Made by a program: the position numbers and the translations under genes
In this document: positions 44,215 to 53,667 of the stretch, piece by piece
How positions within the stretch are numbered: position 1 is the stretch's first letter
Layout: every line of letters starts with the position of its first letter
The notes under the pieces: generated by a model
The model's database searches: none
What the model was told of the DNA's origin: nothing
What the model saw: only the letters and a program-made list of their open reading frames with translations
Source of the DNA: Cryobacterium sp. SO1
Lineage (GTDB): Bacteria > Actinomycetota > Actinomycetes > Actinomycetales > Microbacteriaceae
Assembly (NCBI RefSeq): GCF_004210215.2
Contig: NZ_CP067394.1
Location: 3,968,001 to 4,032,000, forward strand
Direction: 5' to 3'
Length of the DNA stretch: 64,000 nucleotides

Positions 44215-45321
44215 CTAACCTAGCCGCCGGGCCGGATGCCCCGTTGGTAGATCCTGAACAATCTCAGCGCCGATCCGTAGGAGCGTGGCCACAGATTCCT
44301 CCTCGCCAATCGAGACCCGGATGCCCTCCGGGTGGAAGGGCCGGACGACGAGTCCGGCATTCGTGAACGTGTCGGCGGTCGCCGCGGTCGCCGCGCCCAG
44401 CGGCAGCCAGACGAAGTTGGCCTGCGACCGGGGGATGTCCAGTCCAGCGGCGACGAGAGCCGCGCGGATGCCGTCGCGTTGTGCGGCGATCACGCCGACC
44501 CGCGCGAGCAGCTCGGGTTCGGCGTCGAGCGAGGCCAGGGCGGCGGCCGAGCCCTGCCCGGTGACCGAGAGCGGGATCGCGGTGGCGCGGGCGGCGTCCA
44601 GGATGCCGACCGGGCCCAGGCCGTAGCCGACCCGAAGGCCCGCCAGGCCGTAGGCCTTGGAGAAGGTGCGCAACACCACGAGGTTGGGGTAGCGACCCAG
44701 CAGGTTCGTGCCGTCGACGGCGGCGGGATCGGTGACGAATTCGGCGTACGCCTCGTCGAGGATCACCAGCAGGTCGGCGGGGACCTGCTCCATGAACGCT
44801 TCGAATTCGTCGGCCGTGACGATCACACCGGTGGGATTGTTGGGGCTGCAGACGATCACGACGCGGGTGCGCGGGGTGATCAGCGCGGCCATCGCGGGCA
44901 GGTCGTGGCCGTGGTCGGCGCGGTTCGGCGCGGTGACGCTGGTGGCGCCGGACACCGTCACCAGGCTCGGGTACGCCTCGAACGAGCGCCAGGAGTAGAG
45001 CACCTCGTCACCGGGCCCGGCCGCGGCCAGGATCAGCTGGGCCAGCAGCGCCACCGAGCCCGCGCCGATGTGCACCTCGTCGGTGGTCAGGCCGTACCGG
45101 GCGGCGAGCCGCTCGCGCAGGGCGAGGGCGGAGGCATCCGGGTACCGATTGAAGGCCGAGACGGCGTTCACCGCGTCGACGACGCCGGGCAGCGGGTCGA
45201 ACGGGTTCTCGTTGCTGGACAACTTGAAGGCGGAGGCGGAGGCCGCCTTGCCCTGCCGGTACGCCGGCAGCGCAACGATCTCAGGGCGCAGGCGGACCGA
45301 GGGCTGGTCAGAAGGGCTCAC
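44215..45321 (-). CDS. hisC: Histidinol-phosphate/aromatic aminotransferase (class I/II)
   Basis: A PLP-dependent aminotransferase of 368 residues. [15 protein letters not shown] near the N-terminus, [23 protein letters not shown], and the Schiff-base Lys in [19 protein letters not shown]. HisC-like proteins outside the his operon often act on phenylalanine or other amino acids. Being the first gene of the dehydrogenase operon, it may supply 2-oxoacids to the complex by transamination; this is inference. Confidence 0.88.
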   Translation of the reverse strand: MSPSDQPSVRLRPEIVALPAYRQGKAASASAFKLSSNENPFDPLPGVVDAVNAVSAFNRYPDASALALRERLAARYGLTTDEVHIGAGSVALLAQLILAAAGPGDEVLYSWRSFEAYPSLVTVSGATSVTAPNRADHGHDLPAMAALITPRTRVVIVCSPNNPTGVIVTADEFEAFMEQVPADLLVILDEAYAEFVTDPAAVDGTNLLGRYPNLVVLRTFSKAYGLAGLRVGYGLGPVGILDAARATAIPLSVTGQGSAAALASLDAEPELLARVGVIAAQRDGIRAALVAAGLDIPRSQANFVWLPLGAATAATADTFTNAGLVVRPFHPEGIRVSIGEEESVATLLRIGAEIVQDLPTGHPARRLG

Positions 45322-45425
45322 TCGGCGAGTCTACGCCGCGGCATATTCGCGGTGCCGCATGCTCCGGCCGTATATGCCGCGCCGGAAACCAGCCCGAAGC
45401 GGGCGCGGGCTGACAGTATGGAACC

Positions 45426-45821
45426 ATGGGAAGTTTCCTGATCAAGCTCATCGTCAACGCCGTCGCCCTCTGGGTGACGACGCTCATCGTGGCGGGCGTT
45501 CGGGTCGACGCGTACGCGCCGGACACCGTGGCCGTCGTCCTGACCTACCTGCTGATCTCGCTGATCTTCGGGTTCGTCAACGGGTTCGTCGGCGGCTTCG
45601 TACGCATCGTGGCCTTCCCGCTCTATGTGCTCACCCTCGGGCTGCTGTCGTTCATCGTGAACGGGCTGCTGCTGATGCTGGTGGCCTGGATCTCCGGCCT
45701 GCTCGGCTTCGGCCTGGTCGTGGAGAGCTTCTGGTGGGGCGTGCTCGGCGCGTTCGTGCTGGGCGTCTTCAGCTGGCTGTTCGGCCTGCTGGTGCGACCG
45801 TTGAACAGAGCCAGCTCTTAA
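45426..45821 (+). CDS. Phage-holin-superfamily-IV / YvlD-like membrane protein
   Basis: A 131-residue protein with four membrane helices (about 5-24, 33-55, 60-85, 98-120) and the family pattern GFVNGFVGGFVRIVAFPLYVLTLGLLSFIVNGLLLML. Despite the family name, chromosomal members are general small membrane proteins, often next to stress or wall genes. Start ATG 45426. Function unknown. Confidence 0.88.
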   Translation: MGSFLIKLIVNAVALWVTTLIVAGVRVDAYAPDTVAVVLTYLLISLIFGFVNGFVGGFVRIVAFPLYVLTLGLLSFIVNGLLLMLVAWISGLLGFGLVVESFWWGVLGAFVLGVFSWLFGLLVRPLNRASS

Positions 45822-45843
45822 GCAACCCGGCCCGCAGCCTGGG

Positions 45844-47529
45844 TCACCCGACCCGTTCGGCGCGCCACACGGTCTGCTCGCCGGGCGCGGTGCCCACGAT
45901 CTCGTCCAGCTGCGCGCGGAACGCGACAAGCCGGGGCTCCGGTGAGACGTCGACGAGACGGGCGGTCTCGCGGTAGCCCGCCAGCTGGTGCGCGGGCAGC
46001 GTCTCGGCCGCCGGTACTTCCCGGCCAGCGAAGAGCTCCCGCCGCACGTAGACACGCTGGTCCTCCTGGGCCCTGGGCCCCAGCGCGGGGACGATGTCGT
46101 CGGCGTGCTCGACCGCGATCGCCGGCATGCCATCGGGCAGCGGCAGGTCGGTCTCGGGCGCCCCGAAGGTGAGCATCCCCACGGCGCTGACGTCGCCGTT
46201 GGAGACCAGCTGGTTGGCGATCAGCCCGCCCTGCGAGTGCGCCACCGGCAGCACCGGGTCACCGGGCTGCACCCCGGCCGCCTGCATGGCCTGCAGCACC
46301 GCCCGGTAGGAGCCGGCATCCTGCCCGGCCACGGCCGCGACGTTGGAGGCCATGTCCCACGGCTCGGTCGAGCCGGTCGGGCTCCACTCCACAGTGCCGC
46401 CGATGTAGACCAGCCAGGACGGATGCTCCGCGTCGCCGTACCGCTCGATGCGCACCTGGCCGCCGTCGTCCTCGGTGGGGATGCGGTCGGCCAGGTCGGC
46501 GAATCCGGTGGGTGGGCTCGGCGGCGCCAACTCGGCTGTCGGGGCGATGCCGGCCGCCGGCTCGGTGGCGAGCCTGTTGCCGGGCCGGGGCGTCGGATCG
46601 GCGGCCGGGCCGCGCGGGGGCAGGCCCAGCGGCCCCGGTGCTGAACCGGCGGCGGGGCCCTGCAACGGAACGGCCGCCGGGCCGAACGGTGCGACCGGGA
46701 CGCCGCCGGTCGCGCCGGCCCCGGCCAGGCCCGCCCGGGCGACCCGGGCCGGGTCATCTGCGCCGCCTGCCCGTCCGGTCGACGAGCCGACCTGGCTGAC
46801 CCGCACGGGCGTCTCGCGCAGCAGTCCAGCCGCCTGCGCTGCCACGAGCAGGCCGAACGCCGAGGACTGGGCGCCGAGTATCCCGGCACCCTCGTCGCCC
46901 ACCGCAGCGGCCACCGGGTACGGCACGCCCAGCCGGCCCAGCGCCGCTTCATCGGCCGAGGACACCAACGTCCGCACCAGCGCGACGGTGGCCGGGTTGG
47001 TGAGCAGCCGCGGGTTCTCCCGCAGCCAGTCGGTCAGCCAGGGCGGCACCACCGACGGTGTGCGGCCCAGTGCGGCGCTGGACAGCAGCGATCCGACCGC
47101 CAGATAGGCCATCGGGGTCGCCGCCCACAGCGCCAGAACCGGCGCCGGAACCCCCAGGGTGTGGGCCATCCAGGCGCCAGTACCCCGCAGCGCGGTGTCC
47201 AATCCGTTCTCGAGGCGGCCGTACTCCTCTGCGGCCTGCTCGAGGGCATCGGCCAGCTCCCCGCTCCGGTCGGCGACGGCGTCGATCGCCACCGACGCGC
47301 CGAACACGCAGGCGCCCAGGTCATCCGGCTGCCAGGCCGGCGCGGGGCCGACACCCAGCGACCGGACCCGACCGATCTGCCCCCGCCACTGCTCCGCCTC
47401 ACCCTGCAGCAGGCGCAGTGCGGCCATCTCGGTGAACACCGTGTCGGTGGCCACCCGGATGCCGCCGCCCGACACCATGAGCGCGCCGTCGTTCCCGCCA
47501 GGGCCGCCGTCGCCGACCGGGCCTGTCAC
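45844..47529 (-). CDS. WXG100-like N-terminus fused to an alpha/beta-hydrolase domain
   Basis: A 561-residue protein. The N-terminal ~150 residues are helical and look like a WXG100/PPE-type export partner (TEMAALRLLQGEAEQWRGQI, ALEQAAEEYGRLENGLDTAL). A Pro/Gly/Ala-rich middle and a C-terminal lipase-like domain follow, with the nucleophile elbow VAHSQGGLIANQL and likely Asp/His downstream (AVEHADDIVPALG, PAHQLAGYRE). GTG 47529 overlaps the previous stop (GTGA). Possibly exported or surface-acting; no ESX core genes are in the window. Confidence 0.75.
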   Translation of the reverse strand: MTGPVGDGGPGGNDGALMVSGGGIRVATDTVFTEMAALRLLQGEAEQWRGQIGRVRSLGVGPAPAWQPDDLGACVFGASVAIDAVADRSGELADALEQAAEEYGRLENGLDTALRGTGAWMAHTLGVPAPVLALWAATPMAYLAVGSLLSSAALGRTPSVVPPWLTDWLRENPRLLTNPATVALVRTLVSSADEAALGRLGVPYPVAAAVGDEGAGILGAQSSAFGLLVAAQAAGLLRETPVRVSQVGSSTGRAGGADDPARVARAGLAGAGATGGVPVAPFGPAAVPLQGPAAGSAPGPLGLPPRGPAADPTPRPGNRLATEPAAGIAPTAELAPPSPPTGFADLADRIPTEDDGGQVRIERYGDAEHPSWLVYIGGTVEWSPTGSTEPWDMASNVAAVAGQDAGSYRAVLQAMQAAGVQPGDPVLPVAHSQGGLIANQLVSNGDVSAVGMLTFGAPETDLPLPDGMPAIAVEHADDIVPALGPRAQEDQRVYVRRELFAGREVPAAETLPAHQLAGYRETARLVDVSPEPRLVAFRAQLDEIVGTAPGEQTVWRAERVG

Positions 47530-47837
47530 GGCGCCGCCTTGACCCGGCCGATGGCCTCGTCCACGGCCCACAGCGCGTCGTCCAGGGCGCGCCAGGCGCC
47601 GCGCAGGTTGGCGCTCAGCTCACCCAGGACGGCGCCATAGGCCCGCTGCGCCGGTGACCGCCACGCCGGCCCGGTCTCCTGGCCGGCTAGCCGGCGCCCC
47701 GAGACCTCCACCGCGTCCCGCACCCCGCGCAAGAGCCACCGCTGTTCACGCAGCCGGGCCAGAGTCTCGGCATCCGGCCCTGTGCTTACATCCGGCCCGC
47801 TCACATCTGGCAGGATGCTGCCGCCCGCTGATTCCAT
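47526..47837 (-). CDS. WXG100-like small helical protein
   Basis: A 103-residue protein: two helices linked by a W-containing turn (RLREQRWLLRGVRDAVEVSGRRL, then GPAWRSPAQRAYGAVLGELSANLRGAWRALDDALWAVDEAIGRV). Its shape resembles ESAT-6/WXG100 proteins that form heterodimers for type VII secretion, though the exact WxG is replaced by WRS. Coupled to the hydrolase-fusion gene by a GTGA overlap. A partner for export of that protein is inferred. Confidence 0.65.
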   Translation of the reverse strand: MESAGGSILPDVSGPDVSTGPDAETLARLREQRWLLRGVRDAVEVSGRRLAGQETGPAWRSPAQRAYGAVLGELSANLRGAWRALDDALWAVDEAIGRVKAAP

Positions 47838-47964
47838 CGCACCTCCTCGTTTCGGCCAGACTGCGCCGGTCGGCCGGGAGGGTGGCGGCCGGCGCTGGAT
47901 CCGGGGGAAAGTTGCCTCTGGGGGGGCGGATGTGGAGGAGGGGAATGTGGAACACAATGGACAC

Positions 47965-48492
47965 ATGAATTTTGCGGCGCTCAGTCCAGATGAGTCGACG
48001 CCATTCCGGATCATTTTCGTCTGCACCGGCAACATCTGCCGGTCGCCCATGGCCGAGGTGATGTTGCGTGACCTGGTCACGCGCTCCGGACTGGGTCGGC
48101 TCATCACGACGAGCTCCGCGGGCACCGGCGACTGGCACGTCGGCGAGCAGGCCGACACCCGCACGGTCTCAGCCTTGGCCAAGCGCGGCTATGACGGCAG
48201 CCACCATCGGGCGCGGCAATTCGACGCGGGCTGGTTCGAAGACCTCGACCTCGTCGTGGTGCTGGACAGGTCGCAGGAGCGCATCCTGCGGAACTGGGCG
48301 CCCACCGAACGCGACCGCAACAAGGTGCGCCTGCTGCTCAGCTTCGACAGGGACCAGGCGGCCCTGCGGGACGTGCCCGACCCGTACTATTCCGACGATG
48401 CGCTGTTTGACTCCGTTTTAGGCATGATTGAGAGAGCCAATTCTGCGCTCTTCGCGCAGCTCGCACCCGCAATCAGACAGGGAGTCCGATGA
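47965..48492 (+). CDS. Low-molecular-weight protein tyrosine phosphatase
   Basis: A 175-residue phosphatase with the P-loop VCTGNICRSPMAE (Cys20, Arg26) and the general acid Asp in DVPDPYY. Known members dephosphorylate tyrosine or arginine on regulatory proteins and exopolysaccharide kinases. ATG 47965 lies just before the P-loop strand. Its stop overlaps the purB start (ATGA), so the two are co-translated; a regulatory link to purine synthesis is possible but unproven. Confidence 0.93.
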   Translation: MNFAALSPDESTPFRIIFVCTGNICRSPMAEVMLRDLVTRSGLGRLITTSSAGTGDWHVGEQADTRTVSALAKRGYDGSHHRARQFDAGWFEDLDLVVVLDRSQERILRNWAPTERDRNKVRLLLSFDRDQAALRDVPDPYYSDDALFDSVLGMIERANSALFAQLAPAIRQGVR

Positions 48493-49871
48493 GTCCTCTA
48501 CCCCCACAGGTCCTCAGTCCACTCGACGGCCGGTATCAAGCCGCGGTCACCGAACTGGGCGAGCACCTGTCTGAGGCCGGACTGAACCGCGCCAGGGTCA
48601 AGGTCGAGGTGGAGTGGCTGATCGCCCTCACCGACCGCAGCCTGTTCGGCTCCGCGCCGCTCAGCATCGTGCAGAAGAAGGGCCTGAAGGCCTTGGTCAC
48701 CGACTTCGGCCAGGCCGAAATCGATGAACTGGCCACCCTCGAGGCCGTGACCCGGCACGACGTCAAGGCCGTGGAGTACCTCGTGCGCCGCCGCCTGGTG
48801 CCGCTGGGCTTAGAGCCGATCAGCGAGCTGACCCACTTCGCCGCCACCAGCGAGGACATCAACAACCTGGCATACGCCCTCACCGTCTCCGCGGCCGTGC
48901 GCGAGGTCTGGCTGCCCAAGCTCCGCGCCCTGATCGGGGCCCTCCGCCGCCTGGCCGCCGAGTACCGCGCCGACGCCATGCTCGCCCGCACGCACGGTCA
49001 GCCCGCCACCCCCACCACCATGGGCAAGGAACTGGCGGTCTTCGTCTACAGGCTCGAGCGCATCCAGAAGCAGATCGAGGCCAACGAGTACCTCGGCAAG
49101 TTCAGCGGCGCCACCGGCACCTTCGCCGCGCACGTCGCCGCGGATCCGGCCGTGGACTGGCCCGCAGTGTCCCGCGAGTTCGTCGAGGGCCTCGGCCTGG
49201 GCTGGAACCCGCTGACCACCCAGATCGAGTCGCACGACTGGCAGGCCGAGCTGTACGGAAAGGTGTCGCACGCCAACCGGGTGCTGCACAACCTCGCCAC
49301 CGACATCTGGACCTACATCTCGATCGGCTACTTCCGTCAGGTGCCCCAGGCCGGCGCGACCGGGTCGTCGACCATGCCGCACAAGATCAACCCGATCCGG
49401 TTCGAGAACGCCGAGGCCAACCTCGAACTTTCCAGCGCCCTGCTGGATTCCCTGGCCGCGACCCTGGTCACCTCCCGGTTGCAGCGCGACCTCACCGACT
49501 CGACCACCCAGCGCAACATCGGGGTCGGCTTCGGCCACTCGCTGCTCGCGCTGGACAACCTGGTGCGGGGCCTGGGTGAGATCGACCTCGACCGTGACCT
49601 GCTCGCGCACGATCTGGACACCAACTGGGAGATCCTCGGCGAGGCCATCCAGACGGTCATCCGCGCCGAGGTCAGCGCCGGCCGGTCCACGATCGCCGAC
49701 CCGTACGCGCTGCTCAAGGAGCAGACCCGCGGCAAGCGGATCAACCGTGCCGACCTGGTGGCGTTCGTGCAGGACCTCGAGATCGGCGACGCCGCCAAGG
49801 CCCGCCTGCTCGAGCTCACCCCGGCGGGCTACGTCGGCCTGGCCGACCCGCTGGTGGACTACCTGGGCTGA
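48489..49871 (+). CDS. purB: Adenylosuccinate lyase
   Basis: Cytosolic lyase of 460 residues acting twice in purine synthesis (SAICAR to AICAR, adenylosuccinate to AMP). Signature SSTMPHKINPIRFENAEANL (about residues 295-314), the catalytic-loop region and THGQPATPTTMGKELAVF; overall E. coli PurB type. Its 3' end overlaps the convergent P-type ATPase gene by 13 bp. Confidence 0.97.
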   Translation: MSPLPPQVLSPLDGRYQAAVTELGEHLSEAGLNRARVKVEVEWLIALTDRSLFGSAPLSIVQKKGLKALVTDFGQAEIDELATLEAVTRHDVKAVEYLVRRRLVPLGLEPISELTHFAATSEDINNLAYALTVSAAVREVWLPKLRALIGALRRLAAEYRADAMLARTHGQPATPTTMGKELAVFVYRLERIQKQIEANEYLGKFSGATGTFAAHVAADPAVDWPAVSREFVEGLGLGWNPLTTQIESHDWQAELYGKVSHANRVLHNLATDIWTYISIGYFRQVPQAGATGSSTMPHKINPIRFENAEANLELSSALLDSLAATLVTSRLQRDLTDSTTQRNIGVGFGHSLLALDNLVRGLGEIDLDRDLLAHDLDTNWEILGEAIQTVIRAEVSAGRSTIADPYALLKEQTRGKRINRADLVAFVQDLEIGDAAKARLLELTPAGYVGLADPLVDYLG

Positions 49872-52597
49872 GCACGCATCGGCCGGCGGCGAGCCCGGCG
49901 CCGGCCGATCAGCTTGTTCACTTCGACAAGAACGAAGATCACCAGGGCCAGGCCCAGCGTGTAGGCCCACTCGCGCAGGCCGATCGGCGTGGAGCTGAAC
50001 CACACGTTCATCACCGGGGTGTACACGAAGATCAGCTGCAGCACGAGCATCGTGCCCACCGACATCCACACGGCCCGGTTGCCGCGCAGCACGCCCAGTG
50101 TGAGGCTCGACGCCCGCAGGAACCGGCAGTTGAACAGGAACACCAGCTGGCTGAGCACCAGCATGGTCACCGCTGTGGTCTGCGCCACCGCTCGGGACGA
50201 CCCGATCGACTGCTCGTAGAAGAACACCCCGATGGTCGCCGTCGTGATCAGCACAGACACCCAGACCAGTCGGCCGAGGTATTCGGAGTCGAGGACCGAC
50301 CCGCCCGGCGGGCGCGGTCGGCGCAGCATGATGCCGGGTTCGGCGGGCTCGGTGGCCAGGGCCAACGACAGGGTCACCGCGGTGATCAGGTTGACCCAGA
50401 GGATCTGGGTGGGCTGCAACGGCAGCGCAAAGCCGAACAGCACCGCCAGCAGCACCACCAGGGACTGCGCAGCGGTGGTCGGCAGGATGAAGATGATGGA
50501 TTTCTGCAGGTTGTCCCGAATGCGCCTGCCCTCTTCGACGGCCTTCTGAATGGTGGCGAAGTTGTCGTCGGCCAGCACGATATCGGCGGCCTCCTTGGTC
50601 GCCTCCGTGCCCTTGATCCCCATCGCCACACCCACATCCGCCCTGCGGAGCGCCGGGGCGTCGTTGACGCCGTCGCCAGTCATCGCCACGACCTCGCCGT
50701 GCGATTGCAGCGCCTTCACGATGCGCAACTTGTGCTCCGGGCTGGTGCGGGCGAACACGTCCACGTCCCGCACGACCTGGGCCAGCTGGTCCTGGGAGAG
50801 TTTCTGCAGCTCGCCGCCGGTGAGCACCCGCGCGGCTTCGGTCACGATCCCCATTTCCGTGGCGATCGCCACGGCTGTGCCGTGATGGTCGCCGGTGATC
50901 ATCTTCACCCGGATGCCGGCGTCGTGCATGATCCGGATGGCCGCGATGGCCTCCGGCCGGGGTGGGTCTACGATGCCGACCACGCCGAGGAACACCAGGC
51001 CGTCGTCGATGTCGCCAAGGTGCAGGGAGCCCAGGCCGGCCGGAGCGTCGCCCACGGCCGCCCCGAGGACGCGGAGCCCGGTGGAGCTGAGCTCGTCGAC
51101 CCGCCGCTCCCAGAGCGCCTCGTCGAGGGGTTCGGGGATGCCTGCGGCATCCAGCTGCAGACTGCACCGCTCCAGCAGCCGGGCTGGTGCCCCCTTCACC
51201 AGGATCCGGGCGGGCTCGTCATCCCACCGGTTGAGGGTGGCCATGAACTTGTTGGCCGACTCGAACGGGATCACGGCCAGTCTCTGGGCGCCCGCCGGGT
51301 CGAAGCCGGCCTTGTGGCCGAGGGTGCAGAGCGCCCCCTCCGTCGGTTCTCCGACCACCTTCCAGACACCGTCGTCGGCACTGACCCTGGCATCGTTGCA
51401 GACAACCATGACCTCTACCAGCCGGGCCAGGTCATCCTGGTCGGCGACCGTCACCAGCCGGCCGTCCAGGATGACGGCGCCGGCCGGGTCGTAGCCGATC
51501 CCCCGCACCTCGTACCGGGCCGCGCCGGTGATCACGGCGCGCACCGTCATCTCGTTGCGGGTGAGGGTGCCGGTCTTGTCGGTACAGACCGTGGTCACCG
51601 AGCCGAGAGTCTCCACGGCGGTGAGCTTTCGCACGATGGCGTTGTGGGCGGCCATCTGCCGCACACCAAGGGCCAGCGTGATCGTCACCAGGGCCGGGAG
51701 CCCCTCCGGCACCGCCGCCACCGCGAAACCGATCGTGGCGGCGAAGAGGTCGGCGAAGCCGCGGTCGTGCACCAGCCGGCCGATCACGAGCATCAGGCCC
51801 GAGATGGCAAGGATGCCCAGCGAGATCCGGGTGCTGAAGACGTCCAGCTGGCGAGTCAACGGGGTGGCCAGGGCCTCCGTGTCGGTGACCAGGGTCTGGA
51901 TGCGTCCGATCTCGGTGGCCGGTCCGGTGGCCGTCACCACCCCCCGGCCGCTGCCCACCGCCACGATCGTTCCCGAGTACAACATGCAGTGCCGGTCGCC
52001 GAGTCCGGCGTCTGCGGCGACGGCGGCGACGTCCTTGCCGGCCGGAACGGATTCCCCGGTGAGCGCGGACTCCTCGACCCTGAGGTTGGTGCCCTCGATC
52101 AGGCGCAGGTCGGCGGGCACCTTGTCGCCGGACTTCACCCGCACGATGTCGCCGGGCACGAGGGTGGCCGCGTCGGTGTTCACCCAGTGGCCTCCCCGGC
52201 GGGTTTTCGCGTTCAGCGACAGCATCCGGCGGATGCCGTCGAGCGCCTTCTCCGCCCGGCCCTCCTGCAGGAACCCGATCACCGCGTTGATCACGGCCAC
52301 CGCCAGGATCACCGACGCGTCGACCCAGTCGCCGAACACCACCGTGAGCACGGCCGAACCGAGCAGCACGTAGATGAGCACGTCGTTGAAGTGGCCGAGG
52401 AAGCGCAGCACCGGATTCTGCTTGGCTACAACGGGCAGGGCGTTCGCCCCGTACCGGGCCAGCCGTTCGGCAGCCTCCGACTCGTCGAGACCGTGCCGGC
52501 TGGTCTGCAGCTCGGCGCACACCTCGTCGACGCTGCGGGCGTACGGCCGGGCGGGGATCGCCGGCACGGCGGCCCGCGCACGGCCCTCGGTGGTCAT
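49859..52597 (-). CDS. P2-type cation-transporting ATPase
   Basis: A 912-residue membrane pump: N-terminal cation-ATPase domain (SRHGLDESEAAERLARYG), LTGES (actuator), TM4 motif VPEGLPALVTI, phosphorylation motif CTDKTGTLTRNEM, nucleotide domain, TGDGVNDAPALRRADVGVAMG and six C-terminal helices including WVNLITAVTLSLAL. This is the SERCA/PMR1-like group; the ion (Ca2+, Mn2+ or Na+/K+) cannot be decided because TM6 lacks the classic NLxTDGxP. Start ATG 52597. Confidence 0.92.
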   Translation of the reverse strand: MTTEGRARAAVPAIPARPYARSVDEVCAELQTSRHGLDESEAAERLARYGANALPVVAKQNPVLRFLGHFNDVLIYVLLGSAVLTVVFGDWVDASVILAVAVINAVIGFLQEGRAEKALDGIRRMLSLNAKTRRGGHWVNTDAATLVPGDIVRVKSGDKVPADLRLIEGTNLRVEESALTGESVPAGKDVAAVAADAGLGDRHCMLYSGTIVAVGSGRGVVTATGPATEIGRIQTLVTDTEALATPLTRQLDVFSTRISLGILAISGLMLVIGRLVHDRGFADLFAATIGFAVAAVPEGLPALVTITLALGVRQMAAHNAIVRKLTAVETLGSVTTVCTDKTGTLTRNEMTVRAVITGAARYEVRGIGYDPAGAVILDGRLVTVADQDDLARLVEVMVVCNDARVSADDGVWKVVGEPTEGALCTLGHKAGFDPAGAQRLAVIPFESANKFMATLNRWDDEPARILVKGAPARLLERCSLQLDAAGIPEPLDEALWERRVDELSSTGLRVLGAAVGDAPAGLGSLHLGDIDDGLVFLGVVGIVDPPRPEAIAAIRIMHDAGIRVKMITGDHHGTAVAIATEMGIVTEAARVLTGGELQKLSQDQLAQVVRDVDVFARTSPEHKLRIVKALQSHGEVVAMTGDGVNDAPALRRADVGVAMGIKGTEATKEAADIVLADDNFATIQKAVEEGRRIRDNLQKSIIFILPTTAAQSLVVLLAVLFGFALPLQPTQILWVNLITAVTLSLALATEPAEPGIMLRRPRPPGGSVLDSEYLGRLVWVSVLITTATIGVFFYEQSIGSSRAVAQTTAVTMLVLSQLVFLFNCRFLRASSLTLGVLRGNRAVWMSVGTMLVLQLIFVYTPVMNVWFSSTPIGLREWAYTLGLALVIFVLVEVNKLIGRRRARRRPMRAQPR

Positions 52598-52679
52598 AGC
52601 TGCCCCCTCAGGGGAAGGAACACCGGGAACAGGACCACGATGGTTCCATTAAAGCACCGGGCCGGCGCGAGACTGGGGG

Positions 52680-52949
52680 CTAATGGCCCTTGTTGTCGCC
52701 GTTCTGGTTCTGTTCGTCCAGGTCGCTCTTCTCGGCCGCGTTCGGCTTCATGCCCAGGGCGAGCATCGCGATGACGACCAGGGCGATGATGAAGGTGATT
52801 CCCAGCGCGATCGACGACAGCGCCCAGTTGCGGGTGGCCAGCAGGATGGTGAGACCGACGAAGAGGCCCATCACGGCGGAGATGGCGACCAGCTCAACGG
52901 GCTTGAGGATCTCGCTCCTGGTGGGCTTGTGCGGGGTGTTCTGGGTCAC
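52680..52949 (-). CDS. Small two-helix membrane protein, 89 residues
   Basis: MTQNTPHKPTRSEILKPVEL leader, two helices (about residues 21-40 and 46-68) and an acidic/Asn-rich tail. GTG 52949 overlaps the previous stop (GTGA). No family recognised; it forms an operon with the HdeD-like gene and may assist it. Confidence 0.75.
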   Translation of the reverse strand: MTQNTPHKPTRSEILKPVELVAISAVMGLFVGLTILLATRNWALSSIALGITFIIALVVIAMLALGMKPNAAEKSDLDEQNQNGDNKGH

Positions 52950-53545
52950 GGGGTGTCCGAATCTGTGGGGGAAGAAGCCAGGTCGCGCCGCGCATCCACG
53001 GGCGCTGAGGAGAGGGAGACACCGGCGATGACCAGGTACACCCCGGTGATCACCAGGTAGGCGCCGAGCAGGCCCACCGCGACGACGGCGTTCGGCGGCA
53101 GGAGCAGGAACACCAGGGCCAGCACCGCGGTGAGAGCACCGACGACCAGCCAGTCGCGGGCGACCTGGCCGCGTCCGTGCACCCGGATGCCCGAGTACAG
53201 CTCCAGGAAACCGGTGACCGCCGCCCACACCGAGACGATGTAGAGGAAGAAGCCCAGCCCGCCGGCGTTCAGGGCGAGCGCGAGCACGCCGGCGAGAACG
53301 CCGACGGCGCCCTGAATGGCGAAAATGCTGCGGTCACTCCGGTCGGTGACGGTCGGCCAGCTGAGCAGCCCGGTGACTAGACCGTTGACCAGCGCGAAGG
53401 CACCGAACACCAGGAGCCCGAACTCGGCGGAGTGGTCGGCGTTGAACGTGATCACGGCCGCCGGCACGAACGCCACGACGGCGCGCGCGACGGGCACGGT
53501 CCAGTACCGGGCACCGATGACGGCTCCTACCGGGGCATGCGCCAC
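52946..53545 (-). CDS. HdeD/DUF308-like membrane protein
   Basis: A 199-residue protein with six helices in three pairs; the repeated pattern GVLAGVLALALNAGG and GAYLVITGVYLVIAGVSL is typical of the HdeD/DUF308 family, implicated in acid or general stress in other bacteria. Operon with the small two-helix protein downstream. Confidence 0.82.
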   Translation of the reverse strand: MAHAPVGAVIGARYWTVPVARAVVAFVPAAVITFNADHSAEFGLLVFGAFALVNGLVTGLLSWPTVTDRSDRSIFAIQGAVGVLAGVLALALNAGGLGFFLYIVSVWAAVTGFLELYSGIRVHGRGQVARDWLVVGALTAVLALVFLLLPPNAVVAVGLLGAYLVITGVYLVIAGVSLSSAPVDARRDLASSPTDSDTP

Positions 53546-53667
53546 GCGGGCACCTCTTTCGTCGCAGGGAGTCCTCCCAGTCTACGCGGCGCATCTGACC
53601 GGGTTCGGTGCCCGCACGTAGCGGGCCGGGGCATCCGCGACTACCGTCAGGCTCGACAAAGGGGTTC

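Noticed and set aside
48810..52774. Very long frames antisense to or out of frame with purB and the P-type ATPase (48810-51167 minus, 50699-52774 plus)
   Set aside because: Low-complexity Arg/Gly/His products overlapping well-supported genes on the other strand or in another frame.
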